NCBI GenBank assembly: GCA_963660495.1
Contig: CAVKYO010000032.1
Span: 1 to 24,827 of the forward strand
From: CAG-877 sp963660495
GTDB taxonomy: Bacteria > Bacillota_I > Bacilli_A > RF39 > UBA660
Direction of reading: 5' to 3'
DNA: 24,827 bases
Made by a program: the position numbers and the translations under genes. Below are positions 1 through 8,923 of the stretch, in pieces (positions within the stretch are counted from its first letter, which is position 1; each line of letters opens with the position of its first letter). The notes beneath the pieces are model-generated. The model did no database searches. It worked only from the letters and a program-made list of their open reading frames with translations, and was not told the origin of the DNA.

Positions 1-448
<448 letters not shown>

Positions 449-485
449 ATTTATCGCCAAACCTTTACTTTTTTTCTACAATTAC

Positions 486-514
486 ATTGTATCAGTTATT
501 TACTTGTTTTACAA
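486..514 (-). promoter_or_regulatory. Promoter of the VWA gene
   Basis: On the minus strand TTGTAA (514-509), a 17-base spacer and TACAAT (491-486), with a TG one base ahead of the -10 (extended -10). It predicts a leader of roughly 30 bases before the ATG at 448 and lies just beyond the stop codon of the upstream surface-protein gene. Confidence 0.65.
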
Positions 515-530
515 TAGCCAATATGTAGTA

Positions 531-2087
531 TTAACTTTCCTTTTTCTTTTGAACTATCAAAGTACCGATACAAATCAACAAAATTATTCCAAGTACTACA
601 TAACAAGCAGATACTGTTTCAGGATTAGTTATACGGCTGTATATTGCTGTTACAGTTACCTTACCTTCTGGCATTACAAATGTACCATCATTACTTACTT
701 CAATTTCCTTACCATCCTCATCTGTAACAACAATCCTCTTTAAAGTATATCCATCCTTCGCAACAACTTTAACACTAACTATCTCTCCTGGAAAAGCACT
801 ACTGTTACTAACAGAAATATTTCCTTCAACAGTTTCCTTCTTTATAACAGGATAATCATCATACGTATATTTAGATACCTTATAAGAACAAGAAGAAACT
901 AATCTCTTAACTTCATATGAGCTAGAATTTTTATTAAACATCTGCTTTCTATCATATAAAAAACTAATATATTTACCTTCATAAACTAAAAATCCATTAG
1001 GATTACCGGAAGAATTATAATTTTTAACTATACCTAAATCCATTCCTTCATCTGCATATACTGTAGACCAAGTCAAATTACCTTTTAAATCATACTTCAA
1101 AATCATTGTACCATTATCATAAGAAGAAGCTGTTACTATATAGCCATCATACTTACCATCAACATATAAATTACTAAAAACATCAGCAAACATACTTTCT
1201 TTGTCATATGTTTTTCTAAATATTTCTTTTCCTGTTAAATCATATTTTACAATTGTACCAACACAAGATTCATCTATATAAGAGTCCCCAACAAGAACAA
1301 TGCCATCTATATTAGAAGACTCATCATAACTATAACCAATACTAGCTATATCAATGTTAGTGTCTATATAAAAAACATCTTCACCAGTAGAAACATTTCG
1401 CTTATAAAGATGGGAACCAGAAAAATTAAAGAAAGAAGTTAACTCATTATTTTCAAAATAGAAAAGAGAACCTAACAATGAAGAAGAAAACTCATTAATA
1501 TTCTTTTCCAAGACTAAATTACCTTTTAAATCATACTTTAACATTATAAATCCAGGATCAACTTTTAAATCTGTTGAATTAGATAAAAGCAATATTAAAT
1601 ATCCATCTTGCTTACCAGAATCATTATAACTATTACAATAACCATGAAATACTTCAGAACCCGATCCAGCATATTTTACTTCAAAAATTATTTCATCATT
1701 TTCATCATATCTAGTTATTAATAAGTCTGTTGTTTCAGAATCATTTTCTCCCTCTATCTCATCAACATCAAGATCACTTGGCAAAAAATCAGTCTTTTCA
1801 TATAAAACTTTATTATTCAAATCTAATTTGATTATTTCTCCTTCTTGGCTTAAAGACTGTGACGTTTTATTCATCGTATAACTAATTTCTCTCTTTAGCA
1901 AATAAGAAACATAAAACAAATGTCCAGATATTTTACCAGAGTCATCATAACTAGGTAAAACTATAGTCCGATCATAACACTTCTTAAAATCATTATCATA
2001 AGACTTATTTAAACCTACATCCAAAGCTCTAACATCAAATACTGTTAAAAAAATAATTATCGGTAATATCCAAAAATACTTCTTCAT
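531..2087 (-). CDS. Repeat-rich secreted, C-terminally membrane-anchored surface protein
   Basis: The open frame extends to an ATG at 2099, but the bases of codons 2-3 form the ribosome binding site GGAGGAG, so the ATG at 2087 (MKKYFW) is the likely start, giving 518 residues. A signal peptide is followed by at least five degenerate repeats of about 60-70 residues. Each pairs a motif like Y(D/N)xSGKxDGYL with a hydrophobic strand and then KYDLxGNxxxEKxY, which looks like beta-propeller blades. Near the C-terminus a short domain around DGYTLKRIVV and TFVMPEGKVTVTAIY matches the pattern of InlB-type bacterial repeat domains. A transmembrane helix and KKKES end the protein, with no LPXTG motif seen. 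Function unknown; an exported envelope protein is well supported. It follows murI closely and probably shares its transcript. Confidence 0.8.
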   Translation of the reverse strand: MKKYFWILPIIIFLTVFDVRALDVGLNKSYDNDFKKCYDRTIVLPSYDDSGKISGHLFYVSYLLKREISYTMNKTSQSLSQEGEIIKLDLNNKVLYEKTDFLPSDLDVDEIEGENDSETTDLLITRYDENDEIIFEVKYAGSGSEVFHGYCNSYNDSGKQDGYLILLLSNSTDLKVDPGFIMLKYDLKGNLVLEKNINEFSSSLLGSLFYFENNELTSFFNFSGSHLYKRNVSTGEDVFYIDTNIDIASIGYSYDESSNIDGIVLVGDSYIDESCVGTIVKYDLTGKEIFRKTYDKESMFADVFSNLYVDGKYDGYIVTASSYDNGTMILKYDLKGNLTWSTVYADEGMDLGIVKNYNSSGNPNGFLVYEGKYISFLYDRKQMFNKNSSSYEVKRLVSSCSYKVSKYTYDDYPVIKKETVEGNISVSNSSAFPGEIVSVKVVAKDGYTLKRIVVTDEDGKEIEVSNDGTFVMPEGKVTVTAIYSRITNPETVSACYVVLGIILLICIGTLIVQKKKES

Positions 2088-2103
2088 AAACTCCTCCAAA
2101 AAT

Positions 2104-2838
2104 CTAATTATAATCTTCTTGACTCTTAGTTAACGAATTATATATAGTTATAGTCCTATCTCTTTTATCATTTAAAAGACCATGTTCTTCTAACTGTCTT
2201 TTAACTTCCTTTGCTACACCAACAGATCCATCTATTAAACTAACACCTGGCATTTCTTCTAATATTTCCTTTTTTATAAATGGATAATGTGTACAACCTA
2301 AGACAATAGAATCAATATTTTTATCTTTATAATCTTTAAAGTCATTCCTTAATATCTCTTTTATCTTATCCTTATCATCATCCTCAATTGCTTTCGCAAG
2401 ACCAGGACAAGCTAATAAATAAATCTTTTGATCATATCTTTTATTATCTCTAATTAATTCATAAGTCCTTTCAGACTCAATTGTCGCAGGTGTAGCCATT
2501 ACTAAAGTATTTTTAAATCTCTGATCACACGCTACTTTTATAGCCGGAACTGTACCTACAAAAATAATATCTTTAAAAGTCTCCCTTAACCTTTTCATAC
2601 ATCTCGTAGTTGCTGTATTACACGCAATAACTATTAACTTACATCCTTTGTCTATAAGTATCTTTACTACATTACTAACTATTTTAAATAACTCTTCATC
2701 ACTCTTTTCACCATATGGATTATTTAAACTATCACCATAGTAGTAAAAATCTTCATATAAAAGCATTTCCTTCAATTCATTAAGTATACTTAAACCACCT
2801 ATACCAGAATCAAATACTCCTATCTTTTTTATCATCAT
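2104..2838 (-). CDS. murI: Glutamate racemase
   Basis: Cytosolic enzyme that interconverts L- and D-glutamate, supplying D-Glu for the peptidoglycan stem peptide. The N-terminal FDSGIGGLS motif, the first catalytic cysteine in ACNTAT (C73) and the second in GCTHYP (C182) are all present, and 244 residues is close to the family norm. The substrate loop reads GDSLNNPYGEKS where most members have GDTxxxPYGxKS, a mild variation. Two consecutive ATG codons (2838 and 2835) start the frame; the AGGTGA ribosome binding site is better spaced for the second. It lies five bases after the CinA-C gene and five before the surface-protein frame, so it is inside a compact operon. Confidence 0.93.
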   Translation of the reverse strand: MMIKKIGVFDSGIGGLSILNELKEMLLYEDFYYYGDSLNNPYGEKSDEELFKIVSNVVKILIDKGCKLIVIACNTATTRCMKRLRETFKDIIFVGTVPAIKVACDQRFKNTLVMATPATIESERTYELIRDNKRYDQKIYLLACPGLAKAIEDDDKDKIKEILRNDFKDYKDKNIDSIVLGCTHYPFIKKEILEEMPGVSLIDGSVGVAKEVKRQLEEHGLLNDKRDRTITIYNSLTKSQEDYN

Positions 2839-2843
2839 CTCAC

Positions 2844-3317
2844 CTAACCTAATATTTCATCTAAAATTAAAGTAACTTCTTTAACTACTAACTCCTTATT
2901 AGAAACTCTATTATCTAAAGAAGCAACTACTCTTTTATGATAAAACTTATCCTTACCTTTATCATATACACTAACAAATACAACGTTATCTTCACCATAC
3001 ATATTATTAATATCCGCTTTATTAAGTTTACCAGTAATACCAATACCTATATCACTATCTGCATACTTAGAAATGTTATAACTCATTTCATCAGCAACCT
3101 CAAAACTATATACACTATATTTATCAATTATACTTTTCTTAACACCAAACTTAATTTTATATTCATTAGAATAAGTAATCGCACTAAATTTAAATACTAA
3201 GCTTGCTCCTTCTACATTAGTTAAACTATTACAAAAACATCCTCCAGTACAAGACTCCATTGATGAAATAGTCATTTTCTCTTCTGTTAATCTTTCTACA
3301 ACTTTCTCTAAACTCAT
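2844..3317 (-). CDS. CinA C-terminal domain protein (nicotinamide-nucleotide amidohydrolase family)
   Basis: A stand-alone CinA-C domain of 157 residues. Members (PncC type) deamidate nicotinamide mononucleotide to nicotinate mononucleotide in NAD recycling. The signature ESCTGG occurs at residues 21-26 and GITG near residue 95; the aligned surroundings (SAITYSNEYKIKFG) fit the family. The N-terminal molybdopterin-binding-like half of full-length CinA is missing, as in E. coli PncC. It begins nine bases after yitT ends and is followed at once by murI. Family assignment is firm; the precise substrate is inferred. Confidence 0.85.
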   Translation of the reverse strand: MSLEKVVERLTEEKMTISSMESCTGGCFCNSLTNVEGASLVFKFSAITYSNEYKIKFGVKKSIIDKYSVYSFEVADEMSYNISKYADSDIGIGITGKLNKADINNMYGEDNVVFVSVYDKGKDKFYHKRVVASLDNRVSNKELVVKEVTLILDEILG

Positions 3318-3326
3318 AAAAATTAC

Positions 3327-4196
3327 CTATCCTTTTATAACTTTATTACTAGACTTAATATGATTACCAATAATATCTGATACTTCTAATATCGTAACAA
3401 AAGCACTCTCATCCATTTCTTCAACTATATGTCTAAGTTCAAATATTTCAGCCCTTGTTACAACACAATATAAAACTTCTTTTTCTCCAGATATTAATCC
3501 TTTTCCTTTAATAGTAGTTGTAGTTCTACCTAATCTATTATATATCTCACTAGATAAATGACTACCTTTACTAGTAATTATCATCGCCGCTTTAGCTTGT
3601 TCCATTCCTTCCGATACAAAATCAATTACTTTAAACGTAATAAAATAAGTAAGTAGTGAATACATTGCTCTATCAAATCCAAAGATAAAACCTGCTACTG
3701 CATAAATAATTAAGTTAAACATCATAACGATTTGTCCAACAGATAAATTAGTCTTTTTACTAATAACTATTGAAACAGACTCAGTCCCATCAACACATCC
3801 ACCAAAGTGTATAACTAAACCAACCCCAACGCCAAGTATTAATCCCCCATATACTGTTGCTAGTAACATAACCTCAGTAAATGGTTCTAATCCTTTAAAA
3901 GCCTCTAAAAATATTGAAAAAAGTACCATTGAATAAACCGTTCTAGCTAAAAATCTTTTTCCTAAATTTTTATATCCAATATATACAAATGGAATATTTA
4001 AAACTAAAACTAATAAACTCATTGGTAACTTACTAAGTTTAGAAATAATAATAGATACACCAGTAACACCACCATCTAATATAGTATTAGGTATTAAAAA
4101 AGTCTCTAACGCTAAAGCCGCTAAAAATGCTCCTAAAGTAAGCATAATAAATGAAAACAATACTTTAATATAATTATTACTCTTAATCTTTTTCAT
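3327..4196 (-). CDS. YitT family membrane protein (DUF161 plus DUF2179)
   Basis: A 289-residue inner-membrane protein with about five hydrophobic segments in residues 10-185, including the typical N-terminal pattern (LALETFLIPNTILDGGVTG) and a glycine-rich segment near LGVGVGLVIHFGGCVDGTES. From about residue 200 comes a soluble DUF2179 domain (AAMIITSKGSHLSSEIYNRL, then GEKEVLYCVVTRAEI). The family is widespread in Firmicutes with no settled transport substrate. It is the first gene of the operon yitT, cinA-C, murI, surface protein, with its own consensus-like promoter 27 bases upstream. Confidence 0.88.
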   Translation of the reverse strand: MKKIKSNNYIKVLFSFIMLTLGAFLAALALETFLIPNTILDGGVTGVSIIISKLSKLPMSLLVLVLNIPFVYIGYKNLGKRFLARTVYSMVLFSIFLEAFKGLEPFTEVMLLATVYGGLILGVGVGLVIHFGGCVDGTESVSIVISKKTNLSVGQIVMMFNLIIYAVAGFIFGFDRAMYSLLTYFITFKVIDFVSEGMEQAKAAMIITSKGSHLSSEIYNRLGRTTTTIKGKGLISGEKEVLYCVVTRAEIFELRHIVEEMDESAFVTILEVSDIIGNHIKSSNKVIKG

Positions 4197-4222
4197 TACT
4201 TTCCAACATCCTCTCTACCTAA

Positions 4223-4251
4223 ATTATAGTAAATATATAATAATTTTTCAA
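4223..4251 (-). promoter_or_regulatory. Promoter of the yitT-cinA-murI operon
   Basis: Minus-strand TTGAAA (4251-4246), a 17-base spacer and perfect TATAAT (4228-4223). It lies directly downstream of the terminator of the histidine kinase gene and 27 bases ahead of the yitT start. Confidence 0.75.
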
Positions 4252-4252
4252 G

Positions 4253-4286
4253 AAAAAAAGAACTCAAGTTACTTATGAGTCCTTTT
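4253..4286 (-). terminator. Intrinsic terminator after the histidine kinase gene
   Basis: Minus-strand stem GGACTCA/TGAGTTC, extended by AAAA/TTTT, with a loop of about nine bases and a run of seven T. It overlaps the end of the kinase reading frame. Confidence 0.8.
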
Positions 4287-5543
4287 AGTAATAATAAATG
4301 ATACACCCTTTTTTTCATTAACTATATTTATATCATAATTCATAATGTCAAGTGTTTTTTTAACAATAGATAAGCCAAGCCCGAACTGACCCTTGATCCC
4401 TTTCCGGAACGGAGTAAAAATTCCATCTAGGTAATCATTACTAATATTTTCTCCGTCATTATATAAAATTAACTTGTTCTGCTTAGCTGTAATTTTTATA
4501 GTCGTAGTAGCATATCTTATAAAATTCCCTAATAAATTATCAAGTATTGTTTCCCAGTTTTCAACAGTACCTACAAATTGACTTTTCTTATCATATTCAA
4601 CTATAAAGTTCAATTCTTTTCTATAAAATTTGAACTTTTCAACTTCAGTTTTAATAATTTCCTCCATATCAACTGGTACTAACTCAATATTTTTAGAATT
4701 TTTAAGATAATCAAGTTTATTTAAGTAAAGAAGTGAGTGTACTTTTTGTTCTAATTTTGAAGTCTGTTCTTTTATAACGTTAAGTGCTGTAGCTTCATCT
4801 TCAACGCCATCTTCAACAGCTTCTATATATGATTTTATAACGGTGAGAGGTGTCTTAAAATCATGTGATATATTTTGATACATCTGATTACGATATTCTT
4901 CCTGATTTATTAAAGAAAGTCGCATATCTTCTATTGCTAAAGCTAATGATCTAATCTCATCATCCACTTCAAAATCCAACTTATGATTATAATCCGGGTT
5001 ATCAATATTATCAATCTTATTCTTTAACTTTTCTATTTTTTTAACTATAATAGTAGACCAAGCTATAAGAATAAGACCTATTAATAAACATGTACCAAGT
5101 ACTATTGGAAATATAGTTCCTAATATTTCTGTCTTTGTTTTATTAATGTAACCATCGTTTGTAATAGCAATTTTCTTAACTCTTTCATTTTTGATAGCGT
5201 AGTAATAATAATATTTATGTTTATATTCTATCTTACCATATTCATTAGTAATTTTTTTCATTAAAGAATCTACATTATCTATACCAAGTTCATCACTCAA
5301 ATTCTCAGTAGTTAAAACATTATCACCTAATACATAAATATAGGCTATCTCAGTATCTAATAATTTATAGTCTACGTTGTCATTAACTAGTTGTAATGGT
5401 TCTCTAAGATAATTATAAATATTATCCTCAGCAACTGGTATTAACATTTTAGGTAGTACTAAACCAAGTATTATAAATAATATAACAAATATAAAACCTA
5501 CAAGCCAGACTAATTGTTTGCTTAATTTATTAATATGTCTCAT
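4269..5543 (-). CDS. Sensor histidine kinase, CssS-like
   Basis: Membrane sensor kinase of 424 residues. TM1 is at about residues 11-31, an extracytoplasmic sensor region of about 105 residues follows, TM2 is at about 142-167, then HAMP-like linker, the dimerisation/phosphoacceptor helix with H227 in NISHDFKTPL, and the ATPase domain with the N box around N340 (NLLGNFIRY), NDG at 362-364, an F box FTPF and the G2 box GQFGLGLS at 386-392. All catalytic elements are present. The ATG overlaps the stop of the response regulator (ATGA), so the two are translationally coupled. Pairing with a CssR-like regulator suggests envelope or secretion stress sensing; this is inference. Confidence 0.88.
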   Translation of the reverse strand: MRHINKLSKQLVWLVGFIFVILFIILGLVLPKMLIPVAEDNIYNYLREPLQLVNDNVDYKLLDTEIAYIYVLGDNVLTTENLSDELGIDNVDSLMKKITNEYGKIEYKHKYYYYYAIKNERVKKIAITNDGYINKTKTEILGTIFPIVLGTCLLIGLILIAWSTIIVKKIEKLKNKIDNIDNPDYNHKLDFEVDDEIRSLALAIEDMRLSLINQEEYRNQMYQNISHDFKTPLTVIKSYIEAVEDGVEDEATALNVIKEQTSKLEQKVHSLLYLNKLDYLKNSKNIELVPVDMEEIIKTEVEKFKFYRKELNFIVEYDKKSQFVGTVENWETILDNLLGNFIRYATTTIKITAKQNKLILYNDGENISNDYLDGIFTPFRKGIKGQFGLGLSIVKKTLDIMNYDINIVNEKKGVSFIITKRTHK

Positions 5544-6202
5544 GATAGTCTGTACCCATACCCGTAGATAGAATTAACATTAAGTTTAGGTAATTTCTTT
5601 CTAACTCTTCTAACTAAGTCATCAACTACTCTGTCTGAGCCAAAATAATCTTTACCCCAAACTTCATCTAATATTTCTTCTCTAGTAAAACACTTATCTT
5701 TATTTTTTATAAATAGTACTAACAAATCAAATTCTAATGTTGTAAGCTTTATCTCTTTATTATCTTGTAATACTATTCTCCTAGTTAAATCTATAGTATA
5801 AGTATCATATGTAAGTATATTATTATTGTTATCATCCTTATAAACTCTTTTTATAATTTTATTAACTCTAAGAACAAGTTCTTTACTAGAATAAGGTTTA
5901 GTAATATAATCATCGCTTCCAAGTTCAAGTCCCAGTATCTTATCTAAGTCTTGATCTCTAGCTGATGTAAATATAACTGGAACATTTTCATCTTTTTCTC
6001 GGATAGCTTTAATTATGTCATACCCGTTAATATCATCACCAAGCATAATGTCTAATATCCATATATGTACATCATTTCCAATGTAATTAATGGCATCACT
6101 TCCTTTAGTAAAGGAAACAACATTATACCCAGCTTTTTCTAAGTATGTTTTTATTAAACTTGCTAAATCAACTTCATCTTCTACCAAACAAACGGTATAC
6201 AT
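5540..6202 (-). CDS. OmpR-family response regulator, CssR-like
   Basis: A 220-residue regulator with a receiver domain (acidic pair E8/D9, phosphoacceptor D51 in ILDIML, S80, K102 in TKPY) and a C-terminal winged helix (TTLEFDLL, VWGKDYFGSDRVVDDLVRRVR, YGYGYRLS). The wording of SFTKG, HIWILDIML, LGLELGSDDYI and DYFGSDRVVDDLVRR is very close to what I recall of Bacillus CssR, which with CssS controls htrA-type quality-control proteases in response to secretion stress. That orthology is from memory and needs an alignment. A TATACT extended -10 lies upstream and an SD-like GGTGG precedes the ATG by nine bases. Confidence 0.9.
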   Translation of the reverse strand: MYTVCLVEDEVDLASLIKTYLEKAGYNVVSFTKGSDAINYIGNDVHIWILDIMLGDDINGYDIIKAIREKDENVPVIFTSARDQDLDKILGLELGSDDYITKPYSSKELVLRVNKIIKRVYKDDNNNNILTYDTYTIDLTRRIVLQDNKEIKLTTLEFDLLVLFIKNKDKCFTREEILDEVWGKDYFGSDRVVDDLVRRVRKKLPKLNVNSIYGYGYRLS

Positions 6203-6225
6203 TAATAATCACCACCATATGTAGT

Positions 6226-6234
6226 AGTATAGCA
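6226..6234 (-). promoter_or_regulatory. Probable extended -10 of the CssRS-like operon
   Basis: Minus-strand TGCTATACT, 23 bases ahead of the response regulator ATG. No good -35 hexamer stands at 16-18 bases, so activator dependence or an upstream start is possible. The rest of the 236-base gap (6203-6438) shows no convincing gene. Confidence 0.45.
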
Positions 6235-6410
6235 CTTTTATTTAAATAATACTATATCTCTATAAGCATCCCTCCCTATATATATAAAGTAAAGTAGTAA
6301 AATGCTAATTAATAATTATGTTCTTTTCTTATACTAATTCCTCCTTTCTACAACTTAATCATACTACTTAATTGTTGTCGAATTATAGTTAATTTATGGG
6401 AAATTATGTG

Positions 6411-6440
6411 AAAAAAAATAACTACTTAAAAATAGTTATT
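6411..6440 (-). terminator. Intrinsic terminator after the HAD nucleotidase gene
   Basis: Minus-strand perfect 8-bp stem AATAACTA/TAGTTATT with an eight-base loop and eight T in the coding direction. It overlaps the stop codon of the nucleotidase gene. Confidence 0.8.
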
Positions 6441-6972
6441 AATTTAATATAATCTTTTCTATTTCTTCCCAAGATTCAACTCTATCAGCAACATCTAAAT
6501 ATCTTTTCTTATCATCAAATAACAAAGTATTAATATTCATCTTCTTACATGCTAAATAGTTATTAAAGTCATCATCTATCATAAGATCTATTTTTTCTAA
6601 AGCACAGGTCTTTGCTTTACCTTCTTTGTAACAAGATCCATAGTATTTATCAAATCTAATACCATTACTTAAAAGCCAAGCTTTAGTAGCTTCTGTCATT
6701 CTATCAAAACCAGATATATAACTATCACTTCTTGCCGTAATAATAATTATTTCATTATCAAGAGATATCTTTTCAAATACTTCTCTAAAACCAGGTTTCA
6801 AAGTACTATTATTAATTATTTTTAACATATTTTTAACATAAAAATCATTCAAATATTTACTATTAAACTCTTCAACTGAAATATTTTTAGTATTCATATA
6901 AATATTAGCTAATTCATAAAGTTTCTCTTCCGTATTACAAATTGTATTATCAATATCTATTCCTATTCTCAA
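6439..6972 (-). CDS. HAD-superfamily 5'(3')-deoxyribonucleotidase-like hydrolase
   Basis: A 177-residue HAD phosphatase. Motif I is DIDNT (D6 nucleophile, D8), motif II is ITAR (T79), motif III/IV combines K119/K121 with the acidic stretch MIDDDFNN (D133-D135). The compact cap and the order of motifs match NT5C/YqfW-type 5'-nucleotidases, so removal of phosphate from a (deoxy)nucleoside monophosphate is the best guess; substrate is not shown. It begins three bases after ylbL ends and ends in a terminator, forming a two-gene unit with the protease. Confidence 0.72.
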   Translation of the reverse strand: MRIGIDIDNTICNTEEKLYELANIYMNTKNISVEEFNSKYLNDFYVKNMLKIINNSTLKPGFREVFEKISLDNEIIIITARSDSYISGFDRMTEATKAWLLSNGIRFDKYYGSCYKEGKAKTCALEKIDLMIDDDFNNYLACKKMNINTLLFDDKKRYLDVADRVESWEEIEKIILN

Positions 6973-6975
6973 AAA

Positions 6976-7992
6976 CTACTCCTCCAACTTTTCTAACTCT
7001 AAAATTGCCTCTTCTAAAGTAGAAACACCAATGATTTTTATATCATAATGATTTTTCTTTTTATATTTAATCGCTTCTTTATAATTTTCTCCTGCTGGTA
7101 CTAAGAAAACATCTGCTCCTTTAGATACAGCTCCCGCTAATTTATATTTAACACCACCAATAGAGCCAATACTTCCATCTTTTTCTATTGTACCAGTACC
7201 AGCAATCTTTAATGAATTAGTTAAATCATCTTTAGTTAACTGATCATATATAGATAAAGCCGTAATAAGTCCCGCCGAAGGACCTTGTTCCATACTCTTA
7301 AACTTAATAGTTACCTCTGGATCAGTCTTATAACTACTAACTTCTTGTACATAAATACCTAATATAAGTCTATCTTCTTCTTTATATATTTTACTTTTAA
7401 TTACCTTTTCTTTATTCTTTCTAATAACCTTAATATCAATAACATCATTTTCCTTATGTTTTTTTATACATTCACTAACATCACTATTATTATTAATCTT
7501 AACTCCATCTATTTCAATTATTTGATCCCCTACTTTAAAATCATTATAATCCTTCATAACTGAAATAACATAAACCTTACTATCAACTTCCTCATAACTT
7601 TTATTAGCTAATTTATATGCCCATTTAATAGCGTTAGAATTAGAACTAATTAAATCAAGATGACTTCTAAAACTAATATCTTCAATACTCTCTTCATCAT
7701 CATATTTATAGTCATTAGCGCTTTCTCTTTCCCAACCAGGAATAACATAACTAAGTAAATAAGGCCCTAATCTTCCATTTAACTCCGAAACAAAACAAAT
7801 ATTAAAACTTCCTTCACTCTCATATCCCGAAGTTACACTAACTCTTTTAGAAATATCACTTATATCTCCGCCAATAATAATATAATAATTAACTGGCCAT
7901 AAGAATAAAATAGTAGAGACAATCATAAAAATAATAAACTTATACTCTTCAACTATTAATTCCTTAATCCAAGTAAAAATCTTTTTAAACAT
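6976..7992 (-). CDS. ylbL: YlbL-family membrane-anchored PDZ/S16 (Lon-like) protease
   Basis: A 338-residue protein with one N-terminal transmembrane helix (about 18-40), a PDZ domain (about 145-200, with VGDQIIEIDGVKI) and a C-terminal Lon-type S16 protease domain. The catalytic serine is S239 in MEQGPSAGL and the lysine is K284 in GGVKYKLAGA. This is the architecture of Bacillus YlbL and streptococcal SepM, which process extracellular or membrane substrates. No ATPase domain is present. Its 40-base divergent gap to ylbJ preserves the YlbJ/YlbL neighbourhood known in Bacillus. Closeness to a CssRS-like system suggests envelope quality control (inference). Confidence 0.9.
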   Translation of the reverse strand: MFKKIFTWIKELIVEEYKFIIFMIVSTILFLWPVNYYIIIGGDISDISKRVSVTSGYESEGSFNICFVSELNGRLGPYLLSYVIPGWERESANDYKYDDEESIEDISFRSHLDLISSNSNAIKWAYKLANKSYEEVDSKVYVISVMKDYNDFKVGDQIIEIDGVKINNNSDVSECIKKHKENDVIDIKVIRKNKEKVIKSKIYKEEDRLILGIYVQEVSSYKTDPEVTIKFKSMEQGPSAGLITALSIYDQLTKDDLTNSLKIAGTGTIEKDGSIGSIGGVKYKLAGAVSKGADVFLVPAGENYKEAIKYKKKNHYDIKIIGVSTLEEAILELEKLEE

Positions 7993-8008
7993 CTTATCAC
8001 CTTACCTA

Positions 8009-8037
8009 ATTATAACAAAGAAATGGAGAAATATGAA
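8009..8037 (-). promoter_or_regulatory. Promoter of ylbL
   Basis: Minus-strand TTCATA (8037-8032), 17-base spacer and TATAAT (8014-8009). The -35 overlaps the start codon of the divergent ylbJ. AAGGTGAT before the ylbL ATG is the ribosome binding site. Confidence 0.5.
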
Positions 8038-8923
8038 AAAAAAATATCAAAACAAAACAATTATTATATTACTATTATTACTATTACTAATTCTTTACAC
8101 TATTAATTCACCCTTAGTAATAAAAAGTATTATTTCATATACAAAATTATTTATAACTAAGTTATTTCCCAGTAACTTTATCTTTTTTATAATGTCAACT
8201 ATCCTGATAGAACAAGGATTAATTGAACTTCTAAGTAAAAAACTCAAACTAAATGGCAGTATCTTTTATGTAACAATTATGAGTATTTTATCAGGTATAC
8301 CATCAGGTGCTAAATACACAAAAGATCTTTTAGATAAAAATATTATTTCTCAAAAAACAGCCAATTACTTAATAACTTATACGCATTTTCCTAATCCTAT
8401 GTTTGTTCTAGGTACTGTAACTACTCTGATTAATTATAGAACTGCTATAAAAGTTCTATCCGTATTAATACTAAGTAATTTAATAATTGCTTATATTACT
8501 AAACCAAGAGAAAAAGAAAACTATTATTTTAAAGAAACAACTCCTAAAGACTTTGCTTCATCCTTATCAAAAGCCATAACAGACTCTTTAAAAGTAATTT
8601 CTATAATATATGGAACATCAGTATTCTTTTATTTAATAACTGTAATTATTAATGAATATTTAACTTTAAATGCATTTAACTATGTAATTTTATCTGGCAT
8701 ATTTGATCTAACAAAAGGACTATTCTCTACCATATTAATATCTAATGAATTATTAAGATCTCTTCTAATTATTATTTTCTTTACCTTTGGTAGTCTATCT
8801 ATTCATATCCAAATAAAAAGTATTATTGCTAATACTTCTATTAAATATAAAAATTTTCTTTATGGAAGAATCATTCAAATAATGATTTCTATTCCTATGT
8901 TTTTACTACTATATCTTATCTAA
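8033..8923 (+). CDS. ylbJ: YlbJ-like integral membrane protein (nucleoside recognition/gate family)
   Basis: A 296-residue protein with about seven to eight hydrophobic segments. The conserved gate motif appears as LSGIPSGAKYTKDLLDKNIIS (near residues 85-105) followed by a loop with THFPNPMFVLG, both typical of YlbJ. In Bacillus the gene is annotated as a sporulation membrane protein, but members also occur in non-sporulating lineages, and no sporulation gene is certain in this window. Ribosome binding site GGAG stands close to the ATG. The last eight bases overlap the end of the convergent pilin-like gene. Confidence 0.78.
   Translation: MKKKYQNKTIIILLLLLLLILYTINSPLVIKSIISYTKLFITKLFPSNFIFFIMSTILIEQGLIELLSKKLKLNGSIFYVTIMSILSGIPSGAKYTKDLLDKNIISQKTANYLITYTHFPNPMFVLGTVTTLINYRTAIKVLSVLILSNLIIAYITKPREKENYYFKETTPKDFASSLSKAITDSLKVISIIYGTSVFFYLITVIINEYLTLNAFNYVILSGIFDLTKGLFSTILISNELLRSLLIIIFFTFGSLSIHIQIKSIIANTSIKYKNFLYGRIIQIMISIPMFLLLYLI

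Noticed and set aside
2937..3200. Plus-strand 87-residue frame inside the CinA-C gene
   Set aside because: Low-complexity Ile/Thr/Asn shadow of a clear family member on the other strand.
6339..6352. Strong Shine-Dalgarno-like AAAGGAGG on the minus strand upstream of the CssR-like gene
   Set aside because: No ATG, GTG or TTG follows at a usable distance and the frame after it closes after a few codons, so no small gene is called.
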